From contig CANRHQ010000013.1 of NCBI GenBank assembly GCA_947630445.1, positions 1 to 35,533 on the forward strand: a stretch of DNA of 35,533 nucleotides, read 5' to 3'. Below are positions 1-6,909 of this stretch, one piece after another (position 1 is the stretch's first letter; every line of letters starts with the position of its first letter). Under the pieces are notes generated by a model, which ran no database searches, was not told where the DNA came from, and saw only the letters and a program-made list of their open reading frames with translations. Position numbers and translations under genes: made by a program. This DNA comes from an uncultured Clostridia bacterium (GTDB lineage: Bacteria; Bacillota; Clostridia; TANB77; CAG-508).

Positions 1-2
1 AA

Positions 3-74
3 CATCAAAGAGATATCACAACTGCAGTTAAAAGAGCAAGACATATTGCAATTTTACCATATTCACAAAATTAA
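3..74 (+). CDS. rpsR: 30S ribosomal protein bS18, C-terminal end (host gene, 5' part outside window)
   Basis: The window opens inside this gene and its frame closes at TAA 72-74. The visible residues, ending ITTAVKRARHIAILPY-SQN, match the conserved C-terminus of ribosomal protein S18, a small-subunit protein that binds 16S rRNA next to S6. It is the only host gene visible, so it identifies the chromosomal side of the prophage junction. The phage integrase starts reading toward it 90 bp downstream, with a strong terminator between. Integration therefore left the S18 coding end intact. Confidence 0.85.
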   Translation, partial: HQRDITTAVKRARHIAILPYSQN

Positions 75-86
75 TTTTGAATTATA

Positions 87-125
87 AATAATAAAAACCG
101 TTAAAAATAAACGGTTTTTATTATT
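87..125. terminator. Bidirectional rho-independent terminator between rpsR and int
   Basis: A perfect 16-bp inverted repeat (87-102 with 110-125, 7-nt loop) has the GC core AACCG/CGGTT. It is flanked by A-runs on one side and T-runs on the other, so either strand would end in a U tract. It would end the rpsR transcript coming from the left and the integrase transcript coming from the right. Confidence 0.85.
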
Positions 126-136
126 GACCTAAAATA

Positions 137-157
137 TTTAATGCAATTTTAATGCAA
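137..157. repeat. Tandem direct repeat next to int (candidate arm-type or core att sites)
   Basis: TTTAATGCAA occurs at 137-146 and again at 148-157, 11 bp apart, so both copies face the same side of the helix. They lie between the rpsR terminator and the integrase stop codon, where attL or integrase arm sites are expected. The att core itself cannot be defined without the right prophage junction. Confidence 0.4.
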
Positions 158-163
158 CTGTAA

Positions 164-1276
164 TTATTTCAACATAGATTTTATATTAGATACACTTTTG
201 GAAACTTCTTCATTTTTGTATTTATTAAAAATAGTAGTATAGGTATTTATAGTAGTTTGTATATTTTTATGCCCTAAAAGTTTTTGTAATATTTCTGCTG
301 GCATTCCTGATTCGATGCTTCTTGTTGCATATGTATGTCTTAATATATGTGTTGCAATATGCCCGTCTTTTAACTTATATTTTTTTGCTAATCTTTGTAG
401 ATAACAGTTTACATTTGAAACGCTGTTTATTGTGCATTTATTTGTTGTAAAAATTAAATTTAAAGGATTTATTTTCATATTTAATATAGAATGCTTAATA
501 TTGTTTTTGAAAAGAATTGTAATAGGAACATCTCTTGTAGATGAATCCGTCTTTGTTGTATTAATTATTAATTCATTTTTTTTGTTATGGGAAACAGTTT
601 TATTTACATGTATAATATTATTTTTTAAGTCAACATCATTAGGTGTTAGTGCTAATATTTCTCCACAACGCATTCCAGAAAACATTTCAATCATATATAT
701 ATCCTCATATTTATGCCCTTTTATTATTTTGATTAGTTTTTTTTGCTCTTCTATTGTTAAAGAATCAACACTCCTATTTTTATTTTTAGAAATTGGTTTA
801 GTAACATTTTTCATAGGATTTTTATAGATATAATTTCTTTTTATCGCTTCCTTAAAAATTTGATTTAGCATAATTATTATTTTTTGTATGTAAGAATTAG
901 ACAAGTTAGTTAAAGTATTTACAAATTCTTGAATTAATGTATAATTTATTTTTTGAATGTTAATATTTCCTATATTGCTAACCTTAATTTTATTAAGTGA
1001 GTTAGAGATTGTTACATAAGATGTTTCTTTTATATTATTGGTAGTTAATTTAGTATCTAAAATAAATTTTCCAAGTTCATATATTGTCATGTCACATTTG
1101 TCTAATATAATATTTTTTTGAATTTCATTAAGCTTTATAATTAGCTTATCTTTTACTTCCTTTCTTGTTCTTCCATATAATGATTTCCTTTTGTTTCCAA
1201 TAGTATATTGACCTACCCATCTATTTAATTTTTTACTATAATAAATTGTTCCTTCTCCATTTCCTCTTTTTCCCAT
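164..1276 (-). CDS. int: Tyrosine-recombinase phage integrase
   Basis: A 370-aa site-specific recombinase that would integrate and excise the prophage at the rpsR site. The N-terminus (about aa 1-50, with GEGTIYYSKKLNRW) resembles the AP2-like arm-binding domain of Gram-positive phage integrases and is followed by a SAM-like core-binding region (about 60-160). The catalytic domain shows the Arg in FSGMRCGE, the HxxR pair in HILRHTYATR, the His in LLGHKNIQTT and the nucleophile Tyr in INTYTT near residue 346. GGAGG precedes the ATG. It contains no in-frame CGG and reads through without a shift. It lies downstream of the repressor on the same strand, ending against the host junction, as is usual for this phage type. 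Confidence 0.95.
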   Translation of the reverse strand: MGKRGNGEGTIYYSKKLNRWVGQYTIGNKRKSLYGRTRKEVKDKLIIKLNEIQKNIILDKCDMTIYELGKFILDTKLTTNNIKETSYVTISNSLNKIKVSNIGNINIQKINYTLIQEFVNTLTNLSNSYIQKIIIMLNQIFKEAIKRNYIYKNPMKNVTKPISKNKNRSVDSLTIEEQKKLIKIIKGHKYEDIYMIEMFSGMRCGEILALTPNDVDLKNNIIHVNKTVSHNKKNELIINTTKTDSSTRDVPITILFKNNIKHSILNMKINPLNLIFTTNKCTINSVSNVNCYLQRLAKKYKLKDGHIATHILRHTYATRSIESGMPAEILQKLLGHKNIQTTINTYTTIFNKYKNEEVSKSVSNIKSMLK

Positions 1277-1336
1277 AATAAAATACCTCCACGTATAATA
1301 ATTTTATTAACAAACTATTGAAAATGAAAGTATTTT

Positions 1337-1366
1337 TATATATAATAATAATATAATCACTTTCAA
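1337..1366 (-). promoter_or_regulatory. Candidate integrase promoter
   Basis: On the minus strand TTGAAA (1366-1361) is followed after 16 or 18 bp by TATATA (1344-1339 or 1342-1337), about 65 bp upstream of the int start. The -35 element sits in a sequence that is partly repeated in inverse (CTATTGAAA at 1314 and TTTCAATAG at 1361), which may be a binding site. This is a motif match in AT-rich DNA only. Confidence 0.4.
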
Positions 1367-1379
1367 TAGTGTTTATTTG

Positions 1380-1421
1380 GAGAATTATGTGCCGTGTCGC
1401 AAACTTTGGAACATAATTCTC
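1380..1421. other. GC-containing hairpin between repressor and integrase genes
   Basis: GAGAATTATGT (1380-1390) pairs perfectly with ACATAATTCTC (1411-1421) around a 20-nt loop that is GC-rich for this genome (GCCGTGTCGC). The T-rich tail lies on the plus-strand side, so as a terminator it would act on plus-strand, int-antisense transcripts rather than on repressor mRNA. It could also be a protein-binding dyad or an mRNA 3'-end structure of the repressor transcript. Confidence 0.4.
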
Positions 1422-1430
1422 TTTTTATTT

Positions 1431-2076
1431 TTAAAACTCTCTTTTTAATTGTTTAACTATACCAACTATTGTAACTGGTATTGTTTTCATTTCATCGTAT
1501 GTAAATATAAGTGGTTCATAATTAGTATTAAGTGGTTGTAATAGTATACTATTATCACTCTTTTTTCCTTTTTTTATAGTTGCCTCATCACCATTTATAA
1601 TAGCTACTACTATATCTCCATTTTCAAAATCATCTTGCTTTTTTATAATAACAATATCATCTTCCATTAAAACAGGAAACATGCTATCTCCGTTTTACCT
1701 CTAAAGCAAATAATTCTCCACTTTCTGCTAATTTTTTATCTACGTCAATAGTTCCTATCCAATTTTCTTGAGCTAAATAATTATATCCTGCTTTTACTAT
1801 GCCAAGAATAGGAATTTCTACAACAGGGTTGCCTAATTTATCTGTTTTTATTTTTCTTTCCATAGGTACATCATAACCCATCAACCAAACTTCATTAATA
1901 AATAAAGTATCTGCTAGTAAGGTTAATTTTCTTTGTCTAGCTACGGCATTACCAGATAAATATTTACTAAGTAAACTTTCACTAATACCTGTTTTTTCAT
2001 GCAATTCAACAGGTTTCATATTTCTAATATTAATAGCTTTTTGTAATCTGTTTTGAAATGTATCAATAGGTTTCAT
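1431..2076 (-). CDS. LexA/CI-type phage repressor (HTH + S24 peptidase domain), needs CGGA read as Gly
   Basis: Predicted lysogeny master repressor of about 214 aa. An HTH domain (about aa 8-60, TGISESLLSKYLSG recognition helix) is followed by an S24 peptidase-like C-terminal domain. The frame is broken at minus-strand CGGA (1692-1689): read in threes it gives Lys-Arg-Arg-stop. Read as one Gly it gives the family-invariant Gly-Asp-Ser-Met-Phe-Pro with the catalytic Ser, and continues to the catalytic Lys region DEATIKK and the normal C-terminus. The start is the Met at 2076, with GGAGG 8 nt upstream; the farther ATG at 2091 would place that ribosome site inside the gene. It is transcribed divergently from the Cro-like gene across three operator-like palindromes. 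If the CGGA were not recoded, the product would lack its catalytic half. Confidence 0.85.
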
Positions 2077-2097
2077 GGTATCGTCCTCCATGATTAT

Positions 2098-2126
2098 ATT
2101 ATAAAGAAAACTTTAATAAAAATCAA
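2098..2126 (-). promoter_or_regulatory. Repressor promoter (PRM-like)
   Basis: On the minus strand TTGATT (2126-2121) and TATAAT (2103-2098) are separated by exactly 17 bp, just upstream of the repressor start. The -35 box overlaps the leftmost operator-like palindrome (2110-2128), consistent with autoregulation by the repressor. Confidence 0.7.
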
Positions 2127-2231
2127 GTATTTTTTAATAAAAATAAAAAAAACTTGAAAAAAATTCAAAAAAAGTATTGACAAAAAAATAAGAATGATAT
2201 AACATAAAGAAAACTTGAATTAAATTCAAGT
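2110..2231. promoter_or_regulatory. Three operator palindromes in the lysis/lysogeny control region
   Basis: A 19-bp perfect palindrome ACTTGAAT-TAA-ATTCAAGT lies at 2213-2231. Degenerate copies with the TTGAA-n5-TTCAA spacing lie at 2152-2170 and 2110-2128. One overlaps the repressor -35 region, one lies just upstream of the rightward -35 box, and one covers the rightward start site. This is the layout of a lambda-like operator, presumably bound by the repressor, the Cro-like protein, or both. Confidence 0.7.
2177..2203 (+). promoter_or_regulatory. Early rightward promoter (PR-like)
   Basis: A consensus TTGACA (2177-2182) is followed by TATAAC (2198-2203) at a short 15-bp spacing, or by TAACAT at 17 bp. 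The perfect operator palindrome begins 10 bp farther on, over the likely start site. This promoter would drive the whole early operon starting with the Cro-like gene. Confidence 0.6.
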
Positions 2232-2249
2232 AGAAAAGAGGTGAATAAA

Positions 2250-2516
2250 TTGATAGAATATGATTTTGACAAGGTTAGAGGAAGAATAAGAGAAAAATTA
2301 GGAAGTGAATCAAGGTTTGCTGAATTGATAGGAGTATCATCCGCTTCATTGAGTGCCAAATTTAATAATAAAACTGATTTTACAGCTAGTGAAATTACAA
2401 AAGCATGTGAAAAAGATGTTTTAGATATTCCAATTAATGAAATAGGTATAAATTTTTTTAACCGAAAACTTGAATTAAATTCAAGAAAAAATAAATTTTT
2501 AAAAAGTGAAAAATAA
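2250..2516 (+). CDS. Cro-like DNA-binding protein, DUF739 family
   Basis: An 88-aa helix-turn-helix protein. The pattern FAELIGVSSASLSAKFNNKTDF, followed by ITKACE and a C-terminal IPINEIGINFF, is typical of the DUF739 phage regulators found just right of the repressor; they probably act as antirepressors like Cro. The TTG at 2250 is preferred because AAAGAGGTG lies 6 nt upstream; a GTG at 2241 would be inside that ribosome site. Near its 3' end the gene itself contains a copy of the perfect operator palindrome (2468-2486, encoding LELNS), unusual for a coding region. Confidence 0.8.
   Translation: MIEYDFDKVRGRIREKLGSESRFAELIGVSSASLSAKFNNKTDFTASEITKACEKDVLDIPINEIGINFFNRKLELNSRKNKFLKSEK
2468..2486. 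promoter_or_regulatory. Fourth operator copy inside the Cro-like gene
   Basis: ACTTGAATTAAATTCAAG repeats 18 bases of the perfect operator at 2213-2231, 255 bp downstream and within the 3' end of the DUF739 gene. Its exact conservation suggests a real binding site, either for looping with the upstream operators or for control of the gene that follows. Confidence 0.6.
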
Positions 2517-2569
2517 AAGAACCGTAAAATAATTGCGACATGGTACAAAAAAAGAAAGGAGTTGATTAT

Positions 2570-2824
2570 ATGCCAGAAGAAGTAATAAAGCTTCTAAAAA
2601 GTATAAACAACAATTTAGAAGCTATAAAACAAGAAAATAAATTGCCAAAGTTAATTTATGCAAAAGAAATAGCAGAAAAATATCAAGTTAACAGAAATAA
2701 AGCAACAGATTTTTGTAAAAAATATGGAACAAATTTTGGTGGATACTGTATAGAAGTGAGTAAATTTAAAGAAATTTTACAAAATAAAGGAAGTGAAATA
2801 AATGAAAAAGATAGACAAAAATAA
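2570..2824 (+). CDS. Small HTH DNA-binding protein (excisionase-like)
   Basis: An 84-aa protein. Residues about 30-60 (YAKEIAEKYQVNRNKATDFCKKYG) form a helix-turn-helix of the MerR/excisionase type, followed by a short basic tail. AAAGGAG lies 9 nt before the ATG. Its place as the second early gene fits an excisionase or early regulator, but the family cannot be fixed by eye. An upstream in-frame ATG at 2540 lacks a ribosome site. Confidence 0.65.
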   Translation: MPEEVIKLLKSINNNLEAIKQENKLPKLIYAKEIAEKYQVNRNKATDFCKKYGTNFGGYCIEVSKFKEILQNKGSEINEKDRQK

Positions 2825-2924
2825 AGTATATAAATTTATAGGACAAGCAGTAGTATACACGTCAATATGGGTAATATCAGTATTAGGTGCTGTGTTCATG
2901 TTTTGTCAAAATACGATTTTTTAG
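2802..2924 (+). CDS. Small membrane protein (40 aa)
   Basis: This ORF overlaps the 3' end of the preceding HTH gene by 23 bp in another frame. It starts MKKIDKNKVYKF and then forms one hydrophobic segment (about aa 13-35, AVVYTSIWVISVLGAVFMF), so it is probably a single-pass inner-membrane peptide with a basic N-terminus. It has no recognisable family. AAGTGAAATAA gives a weak ribosome site, so translation is probably coupled to the upstream gene. Confidence 0.5.
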   Translation: MKKIDKNKVYKFIGQAVVYTSIWVISVLGAVFMFCQNTIF

Positions 2925-2934
2925 GAGGGAATAT

Positions 2935-3051
2935 ATGAAAGATAATAATAAAAATAAGCCTAATATAATTCAATGGATTTCTCATGGAATAAGTTTTTTT
3001 TCATTAGGGTTTTCAACAGCAGTTTTTATAGTAAAAATATTTATCCTTTAA
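2935..3051 (+). CDS. Small membrane protein (38 aa)
   Basis: A short ORF with an excellent ribosome site (AGGAGGG 6 nt before the ATG). The N-terminus is polar (MKDNNKNKPN), followed by a hydrophobic stretch (about aa 15-37, ISFFSLGFSTAVFIVKIF). Similar one-helix peptides of unknown role are common in clostridial early regions. Its stop overlaps the end of the convergent minus-strand gene by 11 bp. Confidence 0.55.
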   Translation: MKDNNKNKPNIIQWISHGISFFSLGFSTAVFIVKIFIL

Positions 3052-3343
3052 ATAGAGCTATAAAAGCTATTATAACACCAAAAATTGCAATTATTAAATC
3101 TATAATAGCTAATAAATTTTTAAACAACCATTCTGAAACAAGTGATTTTATGAAGTGTTTGCCTTTGAAAGTTGAAATATAATAAGTATCTCCAATATGT
3201 GTTAAATACTCATTTTTAGCAAGTGTAATTAAAACATTTCTAGCATCTAATGTATCTAATTTATATCTATCGACAAGGTTATGATAAGTAACTTTTGGTT
3301 GTTTATTAATAAATTTTAAGTATTTATAATAAGAAAAATCCAT
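3041..3343 (-). CDS. Membrane-anchored winged-helix protein, opposite strand to the operon
   Basis: A 100-aa protein. Its N-terminal 65 residues look like a winged helix-turn-helix (KVTYHNLVDRYKLDTLDARNVL, then the wing LTHIGDTYYIS). The last 30 residues are a hydrophobic hairpin or long helix (LLAIIDLIIAIFGVIIAFIALF). A DNA- or protein-binding head on a membrane anchor is unusual for an early phage gene. It has its own promoter and probably is expressed in the lysogen, so superinfection exclusion or surface-linked regulation are possible roles. The Met at 3343 is chosen for the GAGGT 7 nt upstream, which lies in the 3' arm of a hairpin. Confidence 0.65.
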   Translation of the reverse strand: MDFSYYKYLKFINKQPKVTYHNLVDRYKLDTLDARNVLITLAKNEYLTHIGDTYYISTFKGKHFIKSLVSEWLFKNLLAIIDLIIAIFGVIIAFIALFKG

Positions 3344-3350
3344 ATATAAT

Positions 3351-3396
3351 ACCTCGCTTTCGAGGTAATTATACAACAAATATCAATATTTTACAA
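3351..3396 (-). promoter_or_regulatory. Promoter and RBS-sequestering hairpin of the membrane winged-helix gene
   Basis: On the minus strand TTGTAA (3396-3391) and TATAAT (3373-3368) are spaced by 17 bp. Right after the expected start site comes the hairpin ACCTCG-AAAG-CGAGGT (3366-3351), whose 3' arm is the ribosome-binding site of the gene starting at 3343. Translation is therefore expected to be held down by a structure at the very 5' end of the mRNA. Confidence 0.6.
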
Positions 3397-3413
3397 GAAA
3401 GGAGATGAGAAGA

Positions 3414-3713
3414 ATGTTTATAAAAACAATAATTAAACAAGGAGAAAAAATAATAAATTTAGATCAAGAAAATAAAACATTATATACAGAAAATAGAGAA
3501 TTAAGAAATGAAAATGAAGATTTAAGATTACAGAAATATCATTTAAAAATATTAGCAGAAGATACTTTAGAATTACTAGATTTATTACAAGAAATTGATA
3601 GCAAAGGTAATTCAGAAGAAACAAAAAGAAAAGATAGAAATGTAATTATTAACAATTTAAGAAAAAGAAATATAAACATGATAAAAGAACTAGCCGTCGA
3701 GCAAACAAACTAG
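3414..3713 (+). CDS. Coiled-coil protein of unknown function
   Basis: A 99-aa protein, mostly helical and highly charged. A heptad-rich stretch (about aa 8-60, with NKTLYTENRELRNENEDLRLQ) predicts a coiled coil. It has no catalytic motif and no known family I can name. The ATG at 3414 is 9 nt after GGAG; the ATG at 3405 is too close to that site. It lies between the opposite-strand gene and the Spo0A-C-like gene. Confidence 0.6.
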   Translation: MFIKTIIKQGEKIINLDQENKTLYTENRELRNENEDLRLQKYHLKILAEDTLELLDLLQEIDSKGNSEETKRKDRNVIINNLRKRNINMIKELAVEQTN

Positions 3714-3785
3714 TTCAAATAAAAAATCTTATATAAACATATGATTTCTATTGCTAATTATAGCATAGAAAAGAAAGGAAGTCAA

Positions 3786-4097
3786 ATGGAAAAAAGAAAA
3801 ATTGAAGATTTATTAGATGAAATTGGAATACCTTTAAATTTAAAAGGTTATAAATTTTGGACAGAGGCAATTCAATTAAAGTTAGAAGATGAAAATATAA
3901 CAATTACAAAAATAGAAGAAATAATAGCAGAAAAATATAGTTCAACAAAATGTGCAGTTGAAAGAAATTTAAGGCACTGTAGAGAATGTGCAGAAACTGA
4001 ATTTGGAATATCTATATTTAACAATATAGGATATGAATTAAACAATGGTAGATTGTTAGATTTATTAGTTAGAGAATTAAAAAGACGTGAAGAATAA
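3786..4097 (+). CDS. Spo0A C-terminal (DNA-binding) domain-like protein
   Basis: A 104-aa protein that resembles the C-terminal effector domain of the sporulation regulator Spo0A without a receiver domain. LLDEIGIPLNLKGYKFWTEA corresponds to the start of that domain (bihelical EIGVPxxxKGYxYLREAI). EIIAEKYSSTKCAVERNLRHC corresponds to the recognition-helix region (xIAxxYxTTxSxVERAIRH). The Met at 3786 follows AAAGGAAG; an upstream ATG at 3741 lacks a site. Since Spo0A-C binds TGTCGAA boxes, the tandem boxes at 27003 and 27407 in this same phage are possible targets. Whether it competes with or mimics host Spo0A is inference. Confidence 0.75.
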   Translation: MEKRKIEDLLDEIGIPLNLKGYKFWTEAIQLKLEDENITITKIEEIIAEKYSSTKCAVERNLRHCRECAETEFGISIFNNIGYELNNGRLLDLLVRELKRREE

Positions 4098-4117
4098 AAA
4101 ATATAAGGAGTATAAAG

Positions 4118-4258
4118 ATGTTAGAAAACAAAATGGTTGAAGAAGATTATTATGAAGATCATTGTATTGAAAATGATGAAGAAGGAAACATTTTTGAATT
4201 AATAGCAGAAGAATGTTATTACGATGATAAATGGAGGGAGGAAAAAGGAATTGATTAA
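4118..4258 (+). CDS. Small acidic protein (46 aa)
   Basis: A short ORF preceded by AAGGAG 7 nt before its ATG. It is very acidic (about a third Asp/Glu, with EEDYYEDHC and ENDEEGN) and has two Cys. It overlaps the start of the DUF1351 gene by 8 bp, so the two are probably translationally coupled. Highly acidic phage peptides can be DNA mimics, but nothing specific supports that here. Confidence 0.55.
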   Translation: MLENKMVEEDYYEDHCIENDEEGNIFELIAEECYYDDKWREEKGID

Positions 4259-5075
4259 AGATTTAATTCAAATTAAACAATTGCCAGTAATAGAAGAGCA
4301 ATTGAAAAGTGTAAGTAAAATAGTAGATGAAAGAGTTAAAAATGCAACAAGTTTAGTTTGTACGGAAGAAACAGTTAAGACGGTTAAAGAGTTAAGAGCA
4401 AGTCTAAATAAGGATTATAAAGAATTTGAAACTAGGAGAAAAGAAATAAAAGAAAATATACTAGCACCATATATGCAATTTGAAGAAGTTTATAAAGAAT
4501 GTATTTCAGATAAATTCAAAAATGCTGATAACGAATTAAAACAAAAGATAGATAGTGTAGAAAATGATTTAAAAGCAAAAAAAGAACAAGATGTTAAAGA
4601 TTACTTTGAAGAATACAAAATAGCTAATAATATTGATTTTGTTACATATGAACAAGCAAGAATAAACGTAACGTTAACAGCAAGTATGAAGAGTTTAAAA
4701 GAACAAGCAAAAGGTTTTATTGACAAAATAATAGATGATTTAAGCTTAATTCAAACACAAGAATATAAAGATGAGGTTTTAGTTGAGTATAAACAAACTT
4801 TAAATGTTAGTAGCTCAATTCAAATGGTTACTAATAGACACAAAGCATTAGAAGAAGAGAAGAAAAAACAAGAAGAAATTGAAAGAAAACTTAGTCAATC
4901 AGTAATAATACCAACAGAACAAAATTCTTATGCACAACAAATGCAAGAAACGTTACAAGCACCAGTTAAAGAAAAACAAGAAATTTTAACATTGAAATTT
5001 ACAGTAAAAGCAAATAGAACAAAATTAAAAGCATTGAAACAATTTTTAGAAAATGGAGGATATGAATATGAGTAA
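4251..5075 (+). CDS. DUF1351 family phage protein
   Basis: A 274-aa, long-helical, Lys/Glu-rich protein of the DUF1351 type that regularly precedes recT in clostridial and streptococcal phages. Its role is unknown; gene order suggests work with the recombination module. The central region (ETRRKEIKENILAPY followed by FEEVYKE) is the most family-like part and the last 35 residues (LKFTVKANRTKLKALKQFLENG) form the usual small C-terminal domain. TTG at 4251 is 9 nt after GGAGGGAGG and is preferred over the ATG at 4224, which lies upstream of that site. It overlaps recT by 8 bp. Confidence 0.8.
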   Translation: MIKDLIQIKQLPVIEEQLKSVSKIVDERVKNATSLVCTEETVKTVKELRASLNKDYKEFETRRKEIKENILAPYMQFEEVYKECISDKFKNADNELKQKIDSVENDLKAKKEQDVKDYFEEYKIANNIDFVTYEQARINVTLTASMKSLKEQAKGFIDKIIDDLSLIQTQEYKDEVLVEYKQTLNVSSSIQMVTNRHKALEEEKKKQEEIERKLSQSVIIPTEQNSYAQQMQETLQAPVKEKQEILTLKFTVKANRTKLKALKQFLENGGYEYE

Positions 5076-5763
5076 TAATCAAAATCAAAAAACAAATCAA
5101 AATGAAGAACTTGTAGTTAAGTTTGAAGTTGAAGGACAAGAAATAAAATTATCTAAAAAAATAGTTCAAGAATACATAGTAGGTAGCGATGTTCCTATAA
5201 CAAATCAAGAATTTAAACTGTTTACAGAGCTTTGCAAAGTAAGAAAATTAAATCCATTTTTAAGAGAAGCATATTTGATTAAATACAAAGCAGGAACACC
5301 TGCACAATTGGTAGTTGGAAAAGATGCAATTTTAAAAAGAGCAGTTTTAAACTCAAACTATGACGGAATGGAAAGTGGAATTATAGTTCAAAAACAAGAT
5401 GGATCAATAGAAGAAAGACAAGGAACATTTAAACTTGGAGAAGAGCAACTTGTTGGTGGATGGGCTAGAGTATACAGAAAAGATTGGACACATCCTATTT
5501 ATTCAAGTGTAAGTTTTAATGAAGTAGCACAAAAAACTGGACAAGGTCAATTAAATTCAAATTGGAATAATAAAGGTGCAACAATGGTAGAAAAAGTAGC
5601 AAAAGTTAGAGCTTTAAGAGAAACATTTGTAGAAGATTTAGCAGGAATGTATGAAGCAGAAGAAATGGGGCAAGAGATTCCACAACAAGATGTGATAGAA
5701 GTTCAAGCAGAAGTAGAAGAACAGACAGAAGATACAAAAGAGGTATCAATGAATGAATTATAA
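5068..5763 (+). CDS. recT: RecT/Bet-type single-strand annealing recombinase
   Basis: A 231-aa protein that anneals complementary single strands during phage recombination. The core pattern LFTELCKVRKLNPFLREAYL, then QLVVGKDAILKRA, GGWARVYRKDW and the final EKVAKVRALRETF is characteristic of the RecT/Bet family. The ATG at 5068 fits the GGAGG 8 nt upstream. The acidic C-terminal tail (VEVEEQTED-like) may interact with partner proteins. No RecE-like exonuclease is next to it; the following MBL-fold gene takes that position. It overlaps that gene by 11 bp. Confidence 0.9.
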   Translation: MSNNQNQKTNQNEELVVKFEVEGQEIKLSKKIVQEYIVGSDVPITNQEFKLFTELCKVRKLNPFLREAYLIKYKAGTPAQLVVGKDAILKRAVLNSNYDGMESGIIVQKQDGSIEERQGTFKLGEEQLVGGWARVYRKDWTHPIYSSVSFNEVAQKTGQGQLNSNWNNKGATMVEKVAKVRALRETFVEDLAGMYEAEEMGQEIPQQDVIEVQAEVEEQTEDTKEVSMNEL

Positions 5764-6392
5764 AATCATATCAAGTTGTAGCACAGGAAACGCAACAATT
5801 ATAAAAGATATTATCTTAATAGATTGTGGAATCACTTTTAAAAAATTGGAAAAATATTATAAAAATTTAAAGTTGGTGCTTTTAACACATATACATTCAG
5901 ATCATTTTAATAAAGCAACAATTAAGAAATTAGCACAAGAAAGACCTACATTAAGATTTGCCTGTTGTGATTGGCTACTAAATCCGTTACTTGAATGCGG
6001 AGTGTTAAGAAAAAATATAGACATATTAAAAATTGGAGTGAAATACGATTACAAGCTATTTAAAGTTGTGCCTATTAAATTATATCATGACGTACCACAA
6101 TGTCGGATATAGAGTTTTATTTGATAATTATAAAGTTATATATATAACAGATACAAGAACAGTAGAAGGAATATCAGCTAAAAACTATGATTTATATCTT
6201 ATTGAAGGAAACTATGATGAAGATGAAATAGAAAAAAGAATAAGCCAAAAACAAAAAGAATGTAAATATGTTTATGAATTTAGAGCAAAAGATAGCCATT
6301 TAAGTAAGCAACAAGCAAGTGAATTTTTATTAAATAATATGGGAGAAAATTCAGAATATGTATTTATGCATGAACACATAGAAAGAGGTTAA
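5753..6392 (+). CDS. Metallo-beta-lactamase-fold hydrolase, needs CGGA read as Gly
   Basis: A protein of about 212 aa with the metal-binding signature THIHSDH near aa 44-50, followed by later ligands (Asp in ITDTRT and His in MHEHIERG). MBL-fold proteins are common beside recT in phages and may act as nucleases, but the substrate is unknown. The frame closes at 6112 (Cys-Arg-Ile-stop) unless CGGA 6104-6107 is read as one Gly, giving QC-G-YRVLFDN, after which the rest of the fold follows without gaps. The start overlaps the recT end, with AGAGG upstream. The remainder downstream is in excellent condition, so this is not a decayed gene. Confidence 0.8.
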
Positions 6393-6393
6393 T

Positions 6394-6909
6394 ATGCAAA
6401 CTACTGGAATTATAAAAGAAATAAATATAGATTATGAAACACGAAAACCAAAAATAAGCCTACTTTTAGATACAAAGGATTTAGATATAGTAGAACAGTT
6501 AAAAAACGAAAATAAGCTAAATATCGACTTAAAAAAATATAGAAAGAGACGTAGTTTAAATTCAAATAATTATGCTTGGGAGCTAATTACACAAATAGCA
6601 AATATTGTTGGAAACAGTAAAGAAGAAGTTTATTTGGAAATGCTTAAAAGATATGGACAAAGTCAAATGATAAGTGTATTAGCAGAAATAGATGTGAGTA
6701 AAATTCTTAGATATTATGAAGAAGCAGGTCAAAGTATTTTAAATGGTAAGACATTTAAACATTATAAAGTATATACAGGAAGTTCTGAAATGGACACTAA
6801 ACAAATGGCAATTTTAATAGATGGTATCGTATCAGAGGCAAAAGAACTAGGAATAGAGACAATGCCACCTAATGAATTAAAAGCTTTAAAGGAGAGTTGG
6901 AAACAATGA
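6394..6909 (+). CDS. NinB-like phage recombination protein (tentative)
   Basis: A 171-aa protein. The centre (KKYRKRRSLNSNNYAWELI, then IANIVGNSKEEVYLEMLKRYG) and the end (LIDGIVSEAKELGIETMPPNE) match a protein common after recT in Gram-positive phages. That protein resembles NinB of lambda, a ssDNA-binding recombination factor. The ATG follows GAGG of the preceding gene end directly. Assignment is by pattern memory only; a plain 'conserved phage protein' label is the safe alternative. Confidence 0.6.
   Translation: MQTTGIIKEINIDYETRKPKISLLLDTKDLDIVEQLKNENKLNIDLKKYRKRRSLNSNNYAWELITQIANIVGNSKEEVYLEMLKRYGQSQMISVLAEIDVSKILRYYEEAGQSILNGKTFKHYKVYTGSSEMDTKQMAILIDGIVSEAKELGIETMPPNELKALKESWKQ

Noticed and set aside
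432-827. Plus-strand ORF of 131 codons opposite the integrase gene
   Set aside because: It is the complement of a well-supported integrase frame, is hydrophobic only because of the AT-rich reverse frame, and has no ribosome site.
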